The notes under the pieces are model-generated. The model had not been told where the DNA came from and ran no database searches. It saw only the letters and a list, made by a program, of their open reading frames with translations. A stretch of DNA of 64,000 nucleotides from a virus. Positions 54,379 to 62,986 of this stretch are shown here, one piece after another (position 1 is the first letter of the stretch; each line of letters starts with the position of its first letter). The position numbers were made by a program, and so were the translations under genes. The DNA lies in IMG/VR virus record IMGVR_UViG_3300035212_002004, positions 1 through 64,000 of that record. One strand, written 5' to 3'.

Positions 54379-54951
54379 TTAAATGTTTGTTTTTAATTTC
54401 CATATATAATTACCTGAGGATTTTGATATACCCATTACACAGTTATTTATACTTTGGTAGTTTATTTTTAAAGTTTTTGATGCTAATAATTGGGAATCCC
54501 ATTCTTTAATAAAATTTCCAGTTAATCCATATTGAATAACAGGTTTACTATTTTTATCTCCTATAGTTCGTTTACCTAATTCAGTATGTTGGGGTTTTCC
54601 TAATTTAGCTTTAGATATATTATTATTCCATTCTATACTTCGTGTTTGTTTTACCCCACTTCCGGATGTTTTACCCCCACTACTTTTATTAATTAAAATT
54701 CCATCAGATTCTATTCCAATTCTACCAAATTTTTTAATTAATTTTTCTTCTAATTCATAAGCGTAATCAACCTCTAAATTTTGATACCTAATAATAACAA
54801 TAGGATCACCATATTTTTTCACATAATTATAATAATGCTTACTTCTTCCCCATTTGAAAGAATATGCTCTACCTTTCATTCCTACTCCAACATAAAATAA
54901 TTTTTTAGTTAATTGGTTAAAGTGATAATATACATAGTGTTTATTTTCCAT
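54379..54951 (-). CDS. GIY-YIG homing endonuclease, 190 aa
   Basis: HYVYYHFNQLTKKLFYVGVGMKGR is the GIY-YIG start (Y...YVG), with an Arg-containing helix and YELEEKLIKKFG supplying the Glu. C-terminal PVIQYGLTGNFIKEWDSQLLASKTLKINYQSINNC...NYIWKLKT is a NUMOD1-type motif. Inserted exactly before dpdA; the first eight codons of dpdA are repeated upstream of it (see 55004-55027). Class B octamer 14 nt upstream. Confidence 0.92.
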   Translation of the reverse strand: MENKHYVYYHFNQLTKKLFYVGVGMKGRAYSFKWGRSKHYYNYVKKYGDPIVIIRYQNLEVDYAYELEEKLIKKFGRIGIESDGILINKSSGGKTSGSGVKQTRSIEWNNNISKAKLGKPQHTELGKRTIGDKNSKPVIQYGLTGNFIKEWDSQLLASKTLKINYQSINNCVMGISKSSGNYIWKLKTNI

Positions 54952-54965
54952 AATACTTATTTATT

Positions 54966-54973
54966 ATAAATAT
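54966..54973 (-). promoter_or_regulatory. Class B octamer ATATTTAT before GIY-YIG gene
   Basis: TTAATATTTATAATA, 14 nt before the ATG at 54951. Confidence 0.5.
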
Positions 54974-55003
54974 TAATAATGGATAGGGGACTACAAATAT
55001 CTT

Positions 55004-55027
55004 TTACAATTCGTGTGAAATTTTCAT
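55004..55027 (-). pseudogene. Fragment copy of the dpdA start (MKISHEL-stop)
   Basis: TTATGAAAATTTCACA is identical (16 nt) to the start of dpdA at 54355-54370. Here the frame reads M-K-I-S-H-E-L and stops. It lies just upstream of the GIY-YIG gene, so the endonuclease is flanked by two copies of the target's first codons. Confidence 0.75.
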
Positions 55028-55064
55028 AACTTAATGTTTAAATTTTATAGACTAAATATAATAA

Positions 55065-55081
55065 GGCTCCCTATGGGAGCC
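55065..55081 (-). terminator. Intrinsic terminator after the spanin-like pair
   Basis: GGCTCCC-ATA-GGGAGCC followed by TTATTATATT. Ends the lysis transcript. Confidence 0.75.
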
Positions 55082-55085
55082 AAAC

Positions 55086-55487
55086 TTATTTTACAAATAG
55101 AAAGAGTGAAGTTGCAATTCCTATAAATGTTCCTACTCTATAGAGGAATGTCTTTGTTCTAGATTTCCTAAGTTCTTTTTGTAGATCGTCGGTCATATGC
55201 TCATACTGTCCAATTTGTAGTTCGTTCTGACGTATGATGTATTTATTGGTTTCGTCTTTGTATGTTAGGAGTTTTATAATAGTATCTTTTTGTACTTCTC
55301 TTTGTTCTAGTTTAGATACTTTTTGTTGAGTAAGTTTTAGTTCCTGCCTACAACCATCATATCTAATAAGGTCTTGTGCAACTTGTCGAGCAATTTTAGT
55401 TGGGAGTAAGATTTTTGTTGTATCTGCTTGCGAAAAACTGCTCAAGCTCAACATTAGAAAACTTACCAGCATTACTAGCTTTTTCAT
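55086..55487 (-). CDS. Envelope protein, spanin-like partner, 133 aa
   Basis: Signal peptide MKKLVMLVSFLMLSLSSFSQA, a coiled-coil middle (ELKLTQQKVSKLEQREV) and a C-terminal membrane span (RVGTFIGIATSLFLFV). Overlaps the upstream coiled-coil membrane gene by 92 nt in another frame, as Rz/Rz1 spanin genes do. A spanin role is inferred from layout and lysis neighbours. Confidence 0.65.
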   Translation of the reverse strand: MKKLVMLVSFLMLSLSSFSQADTTKILLPTKIARQVAQDLIRYDGCRQELKLTQQKVSKLEQREVQKDTIIKLLTYKDETNKYIIRQNELQIGQYEHMTDDLQKELRKSRTKTFLYRVGTFIGIATSLFLFVK

Positions 55488-55749
55488 TTGTTTGATTTTT
55501 TATAATTGTTATTGTATTATCTATGTGGTAAATTTCTTTTGTAATAGTAATTACCTTTTCTTTTACTGAGTCAATTTTAACATCTATTTGTTTATTGACT
55601 ACCTTAGCTGAATCTATTTTAGTTTGTAGCAGTTCTATTTTAGCTTTGTATCCTTTTACATCTGTCCTAACACTATTTGTATTGAAGATGTTATATCCAA
55701 TTAAGACAATTACTATAAGTAGTAATATATTTTGTTTATTTTGTAACAT
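55396..55749 (-). CDS. Inner-membrane coiled-coil protein (Rz-like), 117 aa
   Basis: Start at MLQNKQNILLLIVIVLIGYNIF: a membrane anchor followed by a periplasmic coiled coil (KAKIELLQTKIDSAKVVNKQIDVKIDSVKEKV). This is the usual inner-membrane spanin layout. Overlaps the holin stop by 14 nt and its partner by 92 nt. Confidence 0.65.
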   Translation of the reverse strand: MLQNKQNILLLIVIVLIGYNIFNTNSVRTDVKGYKAKIELLQTKIDSAKVVNKQIDVKIDSVKEKVITITKEIYHIDNTITIIKNQTNEKASNAGKFSNVELEQFFASRYNKNLTPN

Positions 55750-56161
55750 CTCTTTCACCTTTATGTTTATCAAGCTTATCTAATATCTGTATTACTAATT
55801 CATTCTTAACTGCACCAACCATTGAGGCATTCTTTAAAATAGAAATTAATTGGAATACCAAAAATGGAGCCATAATTGTTTCACTTAACCAAGCTGTTCC
55901 AGTAAATCCTTTTTCTATTGATAAAATAGCTGACAGCATTACAATCCAAAAGCCAAACGTCTTGAGCACACTTAATGCTTTACGAGTTTGAAAGCCTTCT
56001 CTTTTAATTCCTGCCCATATACCAAAAAATCCATCAGCAAATATAACTAGCCCTACTGAGAGGTATTGTTCAATATTATCCGCTGTTAGATGCATGAAAT
56101 ATGTACCTATAAATGCTAATGCTGTTGTCAATGATAATGTAATTAGTAGTGAGGTTTTCAT
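55736..56161 (-). CDS. Phage holin, 141 aa
   Basis: Four hydrophobic spans, with FADGFFGIWAGIKREGFQTRKAL (about 41-63), the loop typical of the holin_4/toxin-secretion holin family. It forms membrane lesions that release the endolysin. Directly between the spanin-like pair and the endolysin. Confidence 0.85.
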   Translation of the reverse strand: MKTSLLITLSLTTALAFIGTYFMHLTADNIEQYLSVGLVIFADGFFGIWAGIKREGFQTRKALSVLKTFGFWIVMLSAILSIEKGFTGTAWLSETIMAPFLVFQLISILKNASMVGAVKNELVIQILDKLDKHKGERDVTK

Positions 56162-56172
56162 CTTATAGCAAC

Positions 56173-56784
56173 TTATTTAACGTATTCGTAGTATTTCTTA
56201 GTTAACTCATTACGGTGAGATAACCCTATCGTTCCTCCATTTATACGTTTTGTTAAAGCTAATATAGTTTTATCACTAATTCCTTGGTCGCAAATGGACC
56301 ACAATTTATTTTTATCGAAGAAAAACATTGCTGATTCAAAAGAGTACGTAGTTGCTACTAAGTCTGGATTGGTCATGATCTCTGGTTTTTTCAAATAATC
56401 TGAGAATGCTTTGTAATTATCTTTCCCTGTTAATTGAAGAGCTCCTCTTCCTCTGAACTTATACCCATCTCCTGATTTCTCATCTCCATTACCCATTCTA
56501 GATCCATATACTCTGTTGGCAATCTTTTCAGGGTTGCGAGCGTATAGTTCGTTTAAGTTGCCTGGAAAGTACTTTGCAAAGATACCTTTTAACCCATCTC
56601 CTGAGTAGTTAAGATTTTCTGCAAATAATTTAAACCCTCCAGTTTCGTGAGCTGTTTGTGCAAAGAAGTGTGCTGCTCTTACTGGAGTTAATTTATAGAA
56701 CTCCATTGCCTTCTTCATAGTACCTGGGCCGAAGTCACCATCTGGGGTTGTGCTTATTTTTGTCTGTAAACTTTTTAAACTCAT
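56173..56784 (-). CDS. GH19 endolysin, 203 aa
   Basis: AAHFFAQTAHETGGFKLFAENLNYS (catalytic Glu in HETGG, about 48) and GDGYKFRGRGALQLTGKDNYKAF (second acidic/Gln part, about 105-128) are signatures of GH19 lysozyme/chitinases. A short N-terminal SLKSLQTKISTTPDGDFGPGTM resembles a peptidoglycan-binding repeat. Cleaves peptidoglycan at lysis. Confidence 0.93.
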   Translation of the reverse strand: MSLKSLQTKISTTPDGDFGPGTMKKAMEFYKLTPVRAAHFFAQTAHETGGFKLFAENLNYSGDGLKGIFAKYFPGNLNELYARNPEKIANRVYGSRMGNGDEKSGDGYKFRGRGALQLTGKDNYKAFSDYLKKPEIMTNPDLVATTYSFESAMFFFDKNKLWSICDQGISDKTILALTKRINGGTIGLSHRNELTKKYYEYVK

Positions 56785-57029
56785 TACTGTTGTTTTGTAT
56801 TATCTTTTTTCTTAGCTGCAAATTTTTCTAATCCTGCAATTCCAAAGGATCCTAATGTTATATACATAAAAGCATCAAAGATAAACTCTGTTACTTTTAT
56901 ATCTCTTCCTAAGCATTTTGTTACTAGGTCAACACCTAGGGTAATTACCATTACTGTAAATGCCAAAAATCCTATAATAGTTTTTTCATTATAGTCGTTA
57001 CTGTCTTTAAAGATGTTTTTAAAAGCCAT
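56784..57029 (-). CDS. Small membrane protein in lysis operon, 81 aa
   Basis: Start at MAFKNIFKDSND preferred; an upstream ATG at 57092 is right after the class B box. Two spans (FLAFTVMVITLGVDL and FDAFMYITLGSFGIAGL) with a basic tail. Could be a second holin or antiholin; no family named. Overlaps the endolysin start by one base. Confidence 0.55.
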   Translation of the reverse strand: MAFKNIFKDSNDYNEKTIIGFLAFTVMVITLGVDLVTKCLGRDIKVTEFIFDAFMYITLGSFGIAGLEKFAAKKKDNTKQQ

Positions 57030-57100
57030 AATATAATTTTTAAAGTTGATTAACTTACAACCAATTTGGCAAAACATACTTTTCATAAACATAATTTATA

Positions 57101-57108
57101 ATAAATAT
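57101..57108 (-). promoter_or_regulatory. Class B octamer for the lysis operon
   Basis: TTAATATTTATTATA right after the nrdA terminator; would drive the lysis genes, which suits a late-type promoter. Confidence 0.55.
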
Positions 57109-57110
57109 TA

Positions 57111-57135
57111 AAAGCCCCAGTATTAATGGGGCTTT
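57111..57135 (-). terminator. Intrinsic terminator after nrdA
   Basis: AAAGCCCC-ATTAATACT-GGGGCTTT, 8 bp, followed by TAATATT. Confidence 0.78.
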
Positions 57136-57159
57136 CTTTTAAAAAAATATAAATTTTAA

Positions 57160-58887
57160 CTATCCTTCACAAGAAGTACAACTATCTGCAGTACGTTGTA
57201 AATTGTCTCCTCTTAATACTGATTCTGTACGAAGGTAATATAAAGTTTTAATACCCAATTTATGTGCTTCTTTATGCACGGCACTGATGAAACGAGGTTG
57301 GTCATTTGGATCGAATGAAAGGTTTAAAGACATTGCTTGATCTACATACTTCTGTCTAATTCCGTTTTGTCTTACTAATTCTAATTGATTAATCTCCTTA
57401 AATGTTAAAAATATTTCCTTTTCTTCAGGAGATAAGATATAATCTGCTAAACCTAATACTGAACCTTTGTCTTTTAGAATTTGATCCCAAATGCTATCAA
57501 TGTTATACCCTTTAGCATCTAATACTTTTTCTAATATTTTATTTTTCTTAATAAAAACACCTTTTGCTGTTTTTAAATTATAAACATTAGCAGGAATTGG
57601 TTCAACTGATGGTGAAACACCACCTGAAATGTGAGCATTTGATACTGTCGGTGCAATAGCTAAATGATGTGAGTGTCTTAATCCTGTTCCTTTACACCAT
57701 TCTGGTTCTCCATAAATTTCTGCTTGTTCACGAGATGCTTTTAATGCTCCTTCTTCAATAAATTGAAACATCATTCTAGTATAAGTATCTGCTGGTATTC
57801 CTGTAAATGGTAGGTTTTTAGATTGTAAAAATGTATGCCATCCTAACACACCTAAACCAATTGCTCTACCTTTTGTAGCAGATCTTACAGTATTTTCAAA
57901 GAATTTGATGTTTTTAGCACGATCAATAAATTCTTGTAATGCTCCTTCCAAAAACCAAGTAGATACTTCAGGTAAAGTCATATCATTTTCGAATTTGTAA
58001 TCTTTCCATTCATCCCACCTTGCAAGATTTAATGAAGATAAACAACAAATAAATGAGTGTAATTCGTCTGTATAAAGTGCAATTTCAGAACAAATGTTCG
58101 TCATTGTTACTTTGAGATTATTATTTTTGTATGCTTGAGGATTAGCGTTATTAACGTTATCTTCATACATAATATAAGGTTCACCTGTTTCTAAACGTGT
58201 TTTTAAAATTTCACCCCATAATTTTAAAGCTCTTGGATCTCTTTCTTCAAGTTTATCCATAAAGGCATCATCAATTGATACACATTGGTGTAAGTTTAAA
58301 CATTGTCTGTTTACATCACCTTTTGGTCTTCTAATTCCTAAGAATTCTTCAATATCTGGGTGATTGATTGATAAGTTTACTGATGCTGCTCCTCTTCTTA
58401 CTGATCCTTGATTAGTTGCTAGGATAGTTGAATCAAACATTTTAGCCCATGGAACAATTCCCTCAGAAGTACCATTATCTTTAATAGTTTTACCTCTACC
58501 TCTAATACGAGATAAACCTATACCTACTCCACCACCTTGTGAAGTTAATCTCATTAATTCTGAATTAGAACCTGCAATTCCTTCAATAGAATCTTCTACA
58601 TCAATTCCAAAACATGAGATAGGCATTCCTCTTTCTGTACCCATATTTGATAGTACAGGAGATGCTAGACATAACCAGTTTTTTGTCAATGCCTCGTAAA
58701 ATATAGGTTGTAAATCTTTACGTTTTAGTCTACGAGCCGATGCTTTACTTACTCTTAAGAAAGCTTTAAACACATCTTCTTCAGGCAAGAGATATCCGTT
58801 TGAAACTATATCTAATCCTATTTGATCAAACCACTCTGGGTAATTCTTGCCCTTAATCCAATGGCTGGTGTCCACTTGTACGCTCAT
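57160..58887 (-). CDS. nrdA: Ribonucleotide reductase large subunit, class I
   Basis: 575 aa, shorter than host NrdA because the N-terminal ATP cone is absent. Active-site features: PISCFG (first redox Cys), TNICSEI (N-x-C-x-E, the radical-site triad), FICCLSSLNL (second redox Cys region) and C-terminal CTSCEG, the thioredoxin-contact pair. Without the cone, allosteric switch-off by dATP should be missing. The homing gene upstream overlaps its start by 35 nt. Confidence 0.96.
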   Translation of the reverse strand: MSVQVDTSHWIKGKNYPEWFDQIGLDIVSNGYLLPEEDVFKAFLRVSKASARRLKRKDLQPIFYEALTKNWLCLASPVLSNMGTERGMPISCFGIDVEDSIEGIAGSNSELMRLTSQGGGVGIGLSRIRGRGKTIKDNGTSEGIVPWAKMFDSTILATNQGSVRRGAASVNLSINHPDIEEFLGIRRPKGDVNRQCLNLHQCVSIDDAFMDKLEERDPRALKLWGEILKTRLETGEPYIMYEDNVNNANPQAYKNNNLKVTMTNICSEIALYTDELHSFICCLSSLNLARWDEWKDYKFENDMTLPEVSTWFLEGALQEFIDRAKNIKFFENTVRSATKGRAIGLGVLGWHTFLQSKNLPFTGIPADTYTRMMFQFIEEGALKASREQAEIYGEPEWCKGTGLRHSHHLAIAPTVSNAHISGGVSPSVEPIPANVYNLKTAKGVFIKKNKILEKVLDAKGYNIDSIWDQILKDKGSVLGLADYILSPEEKEIFLTFKEINQLELVRQNGIRQKYVDQAMSLNLSFDPNDQPRFISAVHKEAHKLGIKTLYYLRTESVLRGDNLQRTADSCTSCEG

Positions 58888-59524
58888 ATTTATTTGATTT
58901 TATTCTGTTTTTATTTTTTGTTAGGGGTTGAAGATTTTTATAGTTCCAACATTCTATTATTTCGTTTTCGTCTTTAAAATTAAAACTTTCTATAGGTCTT
59001 ATATGGTCTACTTCCCAATAATCTCCATAATTTCCCCAATTCATTTTATGATTAAATTTAACTTCAATGTGGGTTTTAAACTCATCTAAAGTACAACCTA
59101 AATACTTAAATACAGATTTACTTTTTAAAGTAATAGTTCTATAAAAATATGTTCTTAAATTTTCTTTTAACCTAAAAATTGGATCTAGTCTTTTTAATCT
59201 TTTATATTCTTTTTGATATTCTCTATGTTTTAATTGATATTCAGGATTATTTTTTTTACTTTTCCAATGACTTCTAGCATATTCCTTATCATATTCTTTG
59301 TAGTTTCCTCTATTCTTTTTGATAAGGGCTTTAAATTTTTCTTTATTATTATTTATCCACTCTTTATTTTTAATACTAATTATATCTTTTTTTTCAATAT
59401 ATCGAATCTCAGATTTAATTTTTATACAAGATTTACATATATTTTGGTAACGTTGTCTTGTATTTTCCCAATAATAATTCTCAATCCCTTTTAATTCTTT
59501 GCATTTAGTACATTCTCTTTCCAT
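58853..59524 (-). CDS. HNH homing endonuclease with N-terminal zinc ribbon, 223 aa
   Basis: CTKCKELKGIENYYW...ICKSC knuckles, a long Lys-rich linker, and YWEVDHIRPIESFNFKDENEIIECWNYKNLQPLTKNKNRIKSNK as the HNH core. Third paralogue of 35169 and 46027. Located between nrdB and nrdA; its last 35 nt overlap the nrdA start, so it supplies the translation start region for nrdA. Confidence 0.92.
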   Translation of the reverse strand: MERECTKCKELKGIENYYWENTRQRYQNICKSCIKIKSEIRYIEKKDIISIKNKEWINNNKEKFKALIKKNRGNYKEYDKEYARSHWKSKKNNPEYQLKHREYQKEYKRLKRLDPIFRLKENLRTYFYRTITLKSKSVFKYLGCTLDEFKTHIEVKFNHKMNWGNYGDYWEVDHIRPIESFNFKDENEIIECWNYKNLQPLTKNKNRIKSNKYERTSGHQPLD

Positions 59525-59538
59525 AATTATGTTTTGAT

Positions 59539-59546
59539 ATAAATAT
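59539..59546 (-). promoter_or_regulatory. Class B octamer ATATTTAT before HNH gene
   Basis: ACATATTTATATC, 14 nt before the ATG at 59524. Confidence 0.5.
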
Positions 59547-59575
59547 GTAAAGGGAAAAAACTATCCATGATTCTT

Positions 59576-60529
59576 TTATAGATCTGACCAGTCTTCTACA
59601 GATTTAGAGTAAGAAGTTACACGTGAAGCAAAGAAATCAGTATGACTAACGCCTGATGTTAAATGACCAAACCATTCCATTTGTTTTAATAGATTTGGAT
59701 CAATATCATTATAAACTGCGTTATAACCTAATTCAATCATTTTTTCGTTAGCTCTTGCTTTGATAAAGTTTTGTAATTGGGCTCTATTTAAACCTTCTAC
59801 TTCACCCATTTCAAAGGCTTTATCAATGAAGTCGAATTCTAATTGTACTGATAGATGACATGCTTCTGTTACTTTAGTTCTTAAATCTTCAGTGTTAAGT
59901 TCAGGCATTTCATCTAACATGGTTCTAAATAACCAACATCCTGCTTTTGAGTGTAGAGATTCATCTCTTACAGACCATTCTACAATTTGTCCTGTACCTT
60001 TCATTAAGTTTCTTAATTGAAAAGACATTAAAATCGCGAATGAAGAAAATAGATTAACACCCTCCGTGAATGCAGAGAATATGGCCAGTGACTGCGCTCT
60101 TTCGTTTAGAGTATCCATAGGAGTGTCTAACAGACGTTCAATTTTATTTACAGCTGCTTCGTCTTCTAAGAATGCTTTAAAATCTTCTAAATCTAAGGCT
60201 TCATTTAATCTAGCATAAGCATGAGCGTGGATTGCTTCAAATGAGCCAAAAGTAGAAGTCATAGCTACGATTTCAGGTTTTGGGAACCATTGTGATACTT
60301 TAGAAGACCAATAATCATTTACATGCACTTCAGTTTGTGCAAAAGATTTTAGGATATTTCCGATTAAGTTTTTTTCTGATTCGGTAAGTTTTTGTTTCCA
60401 ATCGTTTAAATCGGATGCTAAAGGCACTTCATCTGCTAGCCAGTGCGAGCGTTGTTGGTCTAAGTAGAAATCGAATGCTTCTTGATATTCGAATGGTTTG
60501 TAGAAATCTCTTCTATCTATTAATGACAT
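59576..60529 (-). CDS. nrdB: Ribonucleotide reductase small subunit, class I
   Basis: 317 aa. Diiron site and helix motifs: SFAQTEVHVNDYW (Glu/His, about 66-78), FEAIHAHAYARL (Glu/His, about 98), FSSFAILM then EWSVRDESLHSKAGCW (Glu/His, about 182). Generates the tyrosyl radical for NrdA. Operon: class B octamer upstream, HEG and nrdA downstream. Confidence 0.95.
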   Translation of the reverse strand: MSLIDRRDFYKPFEYQEAFDFYLDQQRSHWLADEVPLASDLNDWKQKLTESEKNLIGNILKSFAQTEVHVNDYWSSKVSQWFPKPEIVAMTSTFGSFEAIHAHAYARLNEALDLEDFKAFLEDEAAVNKIERLLDTPMDTLNERAQSLAIFSAFTEGVNLFSSFAILMSFQLRNLMKGTGQIVEWSVRDESLHSKAGCWLFRTMLDEMPELNTEDLRTKVTEACHLSVQLEFDFIDKAFEMGEVEGLNRAQLQNFIKARANEKMIELGYNAVYNDIDPNLLKQMEWFGHLTSGVSHTDFFASRVTSYSKSVEDWSDL

Positions 60530-60555
60530 ATTTTTGTTTTTTTAAAGACGTGGTT

Positions 60556-60563
60556 ATAAATAT
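60556..60563 (-). promoter_or_regulatory. Class B octamer before nrdB
   Basis: AATATTTATAACC, about 27 nt upstream of the nrdB ATG. Confidence 0.45.
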
Positions 60564-61945
60564 TATTGGTTATTTTCTAAGCTAAAATTTTGAAATAAAT
60601 TTTTGAGGTTACCTTTTTCACTATTTGAAATACCTCCAAATGTATTAGGTTGTGATAATTGTTGATTTTTATAATCTTCAGTATCATCATATTCTCCTAA
60701 TACTTCAATATGACCACAAGAAGTATCAATATTAACATTGTAGGTCATACCATCAGGACCATATCTATTCTTTTGAATATGCCATCTTCCGGTACCTTCT
60801 GTTTTATCTTTCTTCAATCTAGATTGAGACATACCAAAATCTACAATAGCTTGTTTCTCATATGAACCAGCTGATTTATCACCTTCTACTATCTCATCTT
60901 TTGCACCTGCTCTATTTACTTGTGAAACAGACCAAATAGGTAAATTTAATTCTTTTGCTAAACCTTTAGTTCCATAATGTAAATCATCAATCTCTTCTTT
61001 TTTCTCTTTACGTCTTGAAGGTGGTTTTAATAAATCTACATAATCAATTAAAATTAGATCTGGTTTAAAACCTAAATCCATGGTTTTTTGAATATGAGAT
61101 TTAATAGTAGTTAATGATGCCCCTTTAGCTGGGTATTCTTTGATTATGATATTATCTTCAAATTCACTTAACATTTCTTTAAGTTTATCCTGGTAATTAT
61201 GAATTTCACTAACATTAATTCCTGTATAGTAAGCATCATATCTTTTACCAACATAATCTTCACCTAATTCTAAAGTGTAATGTATTACTTTATAACCTAA
61301 TTTACCAGCGAATGCTCCTAGAGCAACTAAATCCCATGATTTACCTCCACCAGGTCCACCATAAATTAACCCATAATCACCACCACCTAATCCACCTTGA
61401 AGCAAAGTATTTAATACATCCCAAGGTGTAGGTACAGTTTTTCTACTTGATTCTCTATAACGAGATTCAATATCCTTTACATACTCATGACCTAAATTCT
61501 TGTCAGCACCTGCCTTTAAAGCATTATCAATTAAAATTCGAATATCATCATAATGACCACTTTTTAGTAAATCTACTGAGTCTATTAGTGCATTTTTTAA
61601 TAATTGATTTTTACAAAAATTAGCAAATTCTTCCTCAACATATTCTTGATCATCATATTGAGTAGTGTAGATAAGTTTTAATTGTTCTTTTACTGCTGTT
61701 TGTAATACATCATTATCAATTTTTTTAACTTCAATTTTTAATGTATCAAGTGTAGGGCAACAATGATATTTATCAAAGTATTTTATTGTTTCAGTTAATG
61801 TCCATTTTATACCAGGATGTTCGAAATGAGATTCATCTATGATATCTCTTACATTAAGTAAAAAAGCTTTATTTTTTAATAAAGAACTTATTACTTTGAT
61901 CTGGAATGTAGGACCATAATCTTTTAAACTTTGAAATGCAACCAT
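60563..61945 (-). CDS. 41: Replicative DNA helicase, T4 gp41/DnaB-like
   Basis: 460 aa. N-terminal helical part, then the RecA-type core: YGGPGGGKSWDLVALGAFA (Walker A, about 195), IHYTLELGEDYVGKRYDAY, ILIDYVDLLKPP (Walker B, about 295) and WSVSQVNRAG (sensor Gln/Arg region, about 333). This is the SF4 hexameric helicase that opens the fork. Last codons overlap a class B octamer. Confidence 0.93.
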   Translation of the reverse strand: MVAFQSLKDYGPTFQIKVISSLLKNKAFLLNVRDIIDESHFEHPGIKWTLTETIKYFDKYHCCPTLDTLKIEVKKIDNDVLQTAVKEQLKLIYTTQYDDQEYVEEEFANFCKNQLLKNALIDSVDLLKSGHYDDIRILIDNALKAGADKNLGHEYVKDIESRYRESSRKTVPTPWDVLNTLLQGGLGGGDYGLIYGGPGGGKSWDLVALGAFAGKLGYKVIHYTLELGEDYVGKRYDAYYTGINVSEIHNYQDKLKEMLSEFEDNIIIKEYPAKGASLTTIKSHIQKTMDLGFKPDLILIDYVDLLKPPSRRKEKKEEIDDLHYGTKGLAKELNLPIWSVSQVNRAGAKDEIVEGDKSAGSYEKQAIVDFGMSQSRLKKDKTEGTGRWHIQKNRYGPDGMTYNVNIDTSCGHIEVLGEYDDTEDYKNQQLSQPNTFGGISNSEKGNLKNLFQNFSLENNQ

Positions 61946-61956
61946 TTATATAACTT

Positions 61957-62985
61957 TTATTTTTTATGTTTATATTGATTAAGATATGAAAAATTATTCG
62001 AGAGCCAAAACTCTACATTAGGAGAGATTTGATTCTCTAAATAATCTGATTTATGTAATTGTAAAAAACGAGCATTATTTAGAGTATGAGGTTCAATATT
62101 AATTAATTTGTCTAGAACTACTTTATCATACTCAGGTATATTTAATTCTTCTAAAGTCATTAATTTGAAATTAATTTCTAATTGTTTTCTAAAATTATAA
62201 ATATCCCCATATAAACCATGTTCTTCATGCTTATCATAACTCTTCTGAATGATTTCTTTTAATGTGATTTTTTTATCTCCTGCTATTTCAGGGTATAGTT
62301 TATTTAACTTTTTATCACCTAATCCTTTAATACCAGGAACATTATCCGATTTATCACCCATTAACACTTTGTAATTGATATAATTTTGGGGCCATAATCC
62401 CATTTCATCAAATACCTCTTTTGGACCATAGAATTTTTTCTTAATAGGAGAGTACACTTGAATTTTATCATTACATAATTGAAGGAAATCCTGGTCAGCT
62501 GATACTATAACTGTATTATCAAATTTAGGGGCTAAGTAGCCAATCATATCATCAGCTTCTAATTTATCTAAAGTAATAATAGACATTGGAAGTTGTTGTA
62601 AATAATCTACTAATCTTAACATTTGTTGAGATAAGGAAGCTGATTCGTCAGCTAAATCATCGAATGAATTCCAATTTGTAATACGTTTTAATTTACGATT
62701 AGCTTTATATTCAGGATATAAATTTTTTCTGTTTGTAGTATTTCCTTGCCCATCAAAAACACATATGATTCTTGTAGGTTGTACTAGATTAACTGTATAA
62801 GCTAGAGACCTTAAAAACCCCACCATTCCACCAATATGAACCCCTTGAGTATTTGTACTGTTAATAACAGCAAATGATCTCAAGAACATATTCATACTAT
62901 CTACTAACAAAACCCTACTATTTAAATGTAGGGTTTCACTGTTAGTATCTTCTTTTATATTATCTAAAAGATCTTTATAACTCAT
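61957..62985 (-). CDS. rnh: 5'-3' exonuclease, T4 RNase H type
   Basis: 342 aa. VLLVDSMNMFLRSFAVIN (first metal Asp), ICVFDGQGNTTNRKNLYPEYKANR (about 78-102), LEADDMIGYLAP (about 133), VSADQDFLQLCN and VLMGDKSDNVPGIKGLGDKK (helix-hairpin-helix, about 212) are all FEN/5'-nuclease motifs. It removes RNA primers from Okazaki fragments. Eleven bases from the helicase gene. Confidence 0.93.
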   Translation of the reverse strand: MSYKDLLDNIKEDTNSETLHLNSRVLLVDSMNMFLRSFAVINSTNTQGVHIGGMVGFLRSLAYTVNLVQPTRIICVFDGQGNTTNRKNLYPEYKANRKLKRITNWNSFDDLADESASLSQQMLRLVDYLQQLPMSIITLDKLEADDMIGYLAPKFDNTVIVSADQDFLQLCNDKIQVYSPIKKKFYGPKEVFDEMGLWPQNYINYKVLMGDKSDNVPGIKGLGDKKLNKLYPEIAGDKKITLKEIIQKSYDKHEEHGLYGDIYNFRKQLEINFKLMTLEELNIPEYDKVVLDKLINIEPHTLNNARFLQLHKSDYLENQISPNVEFWLSNNFSYLNQYKHKK

Positions 62986-62986
62986 T

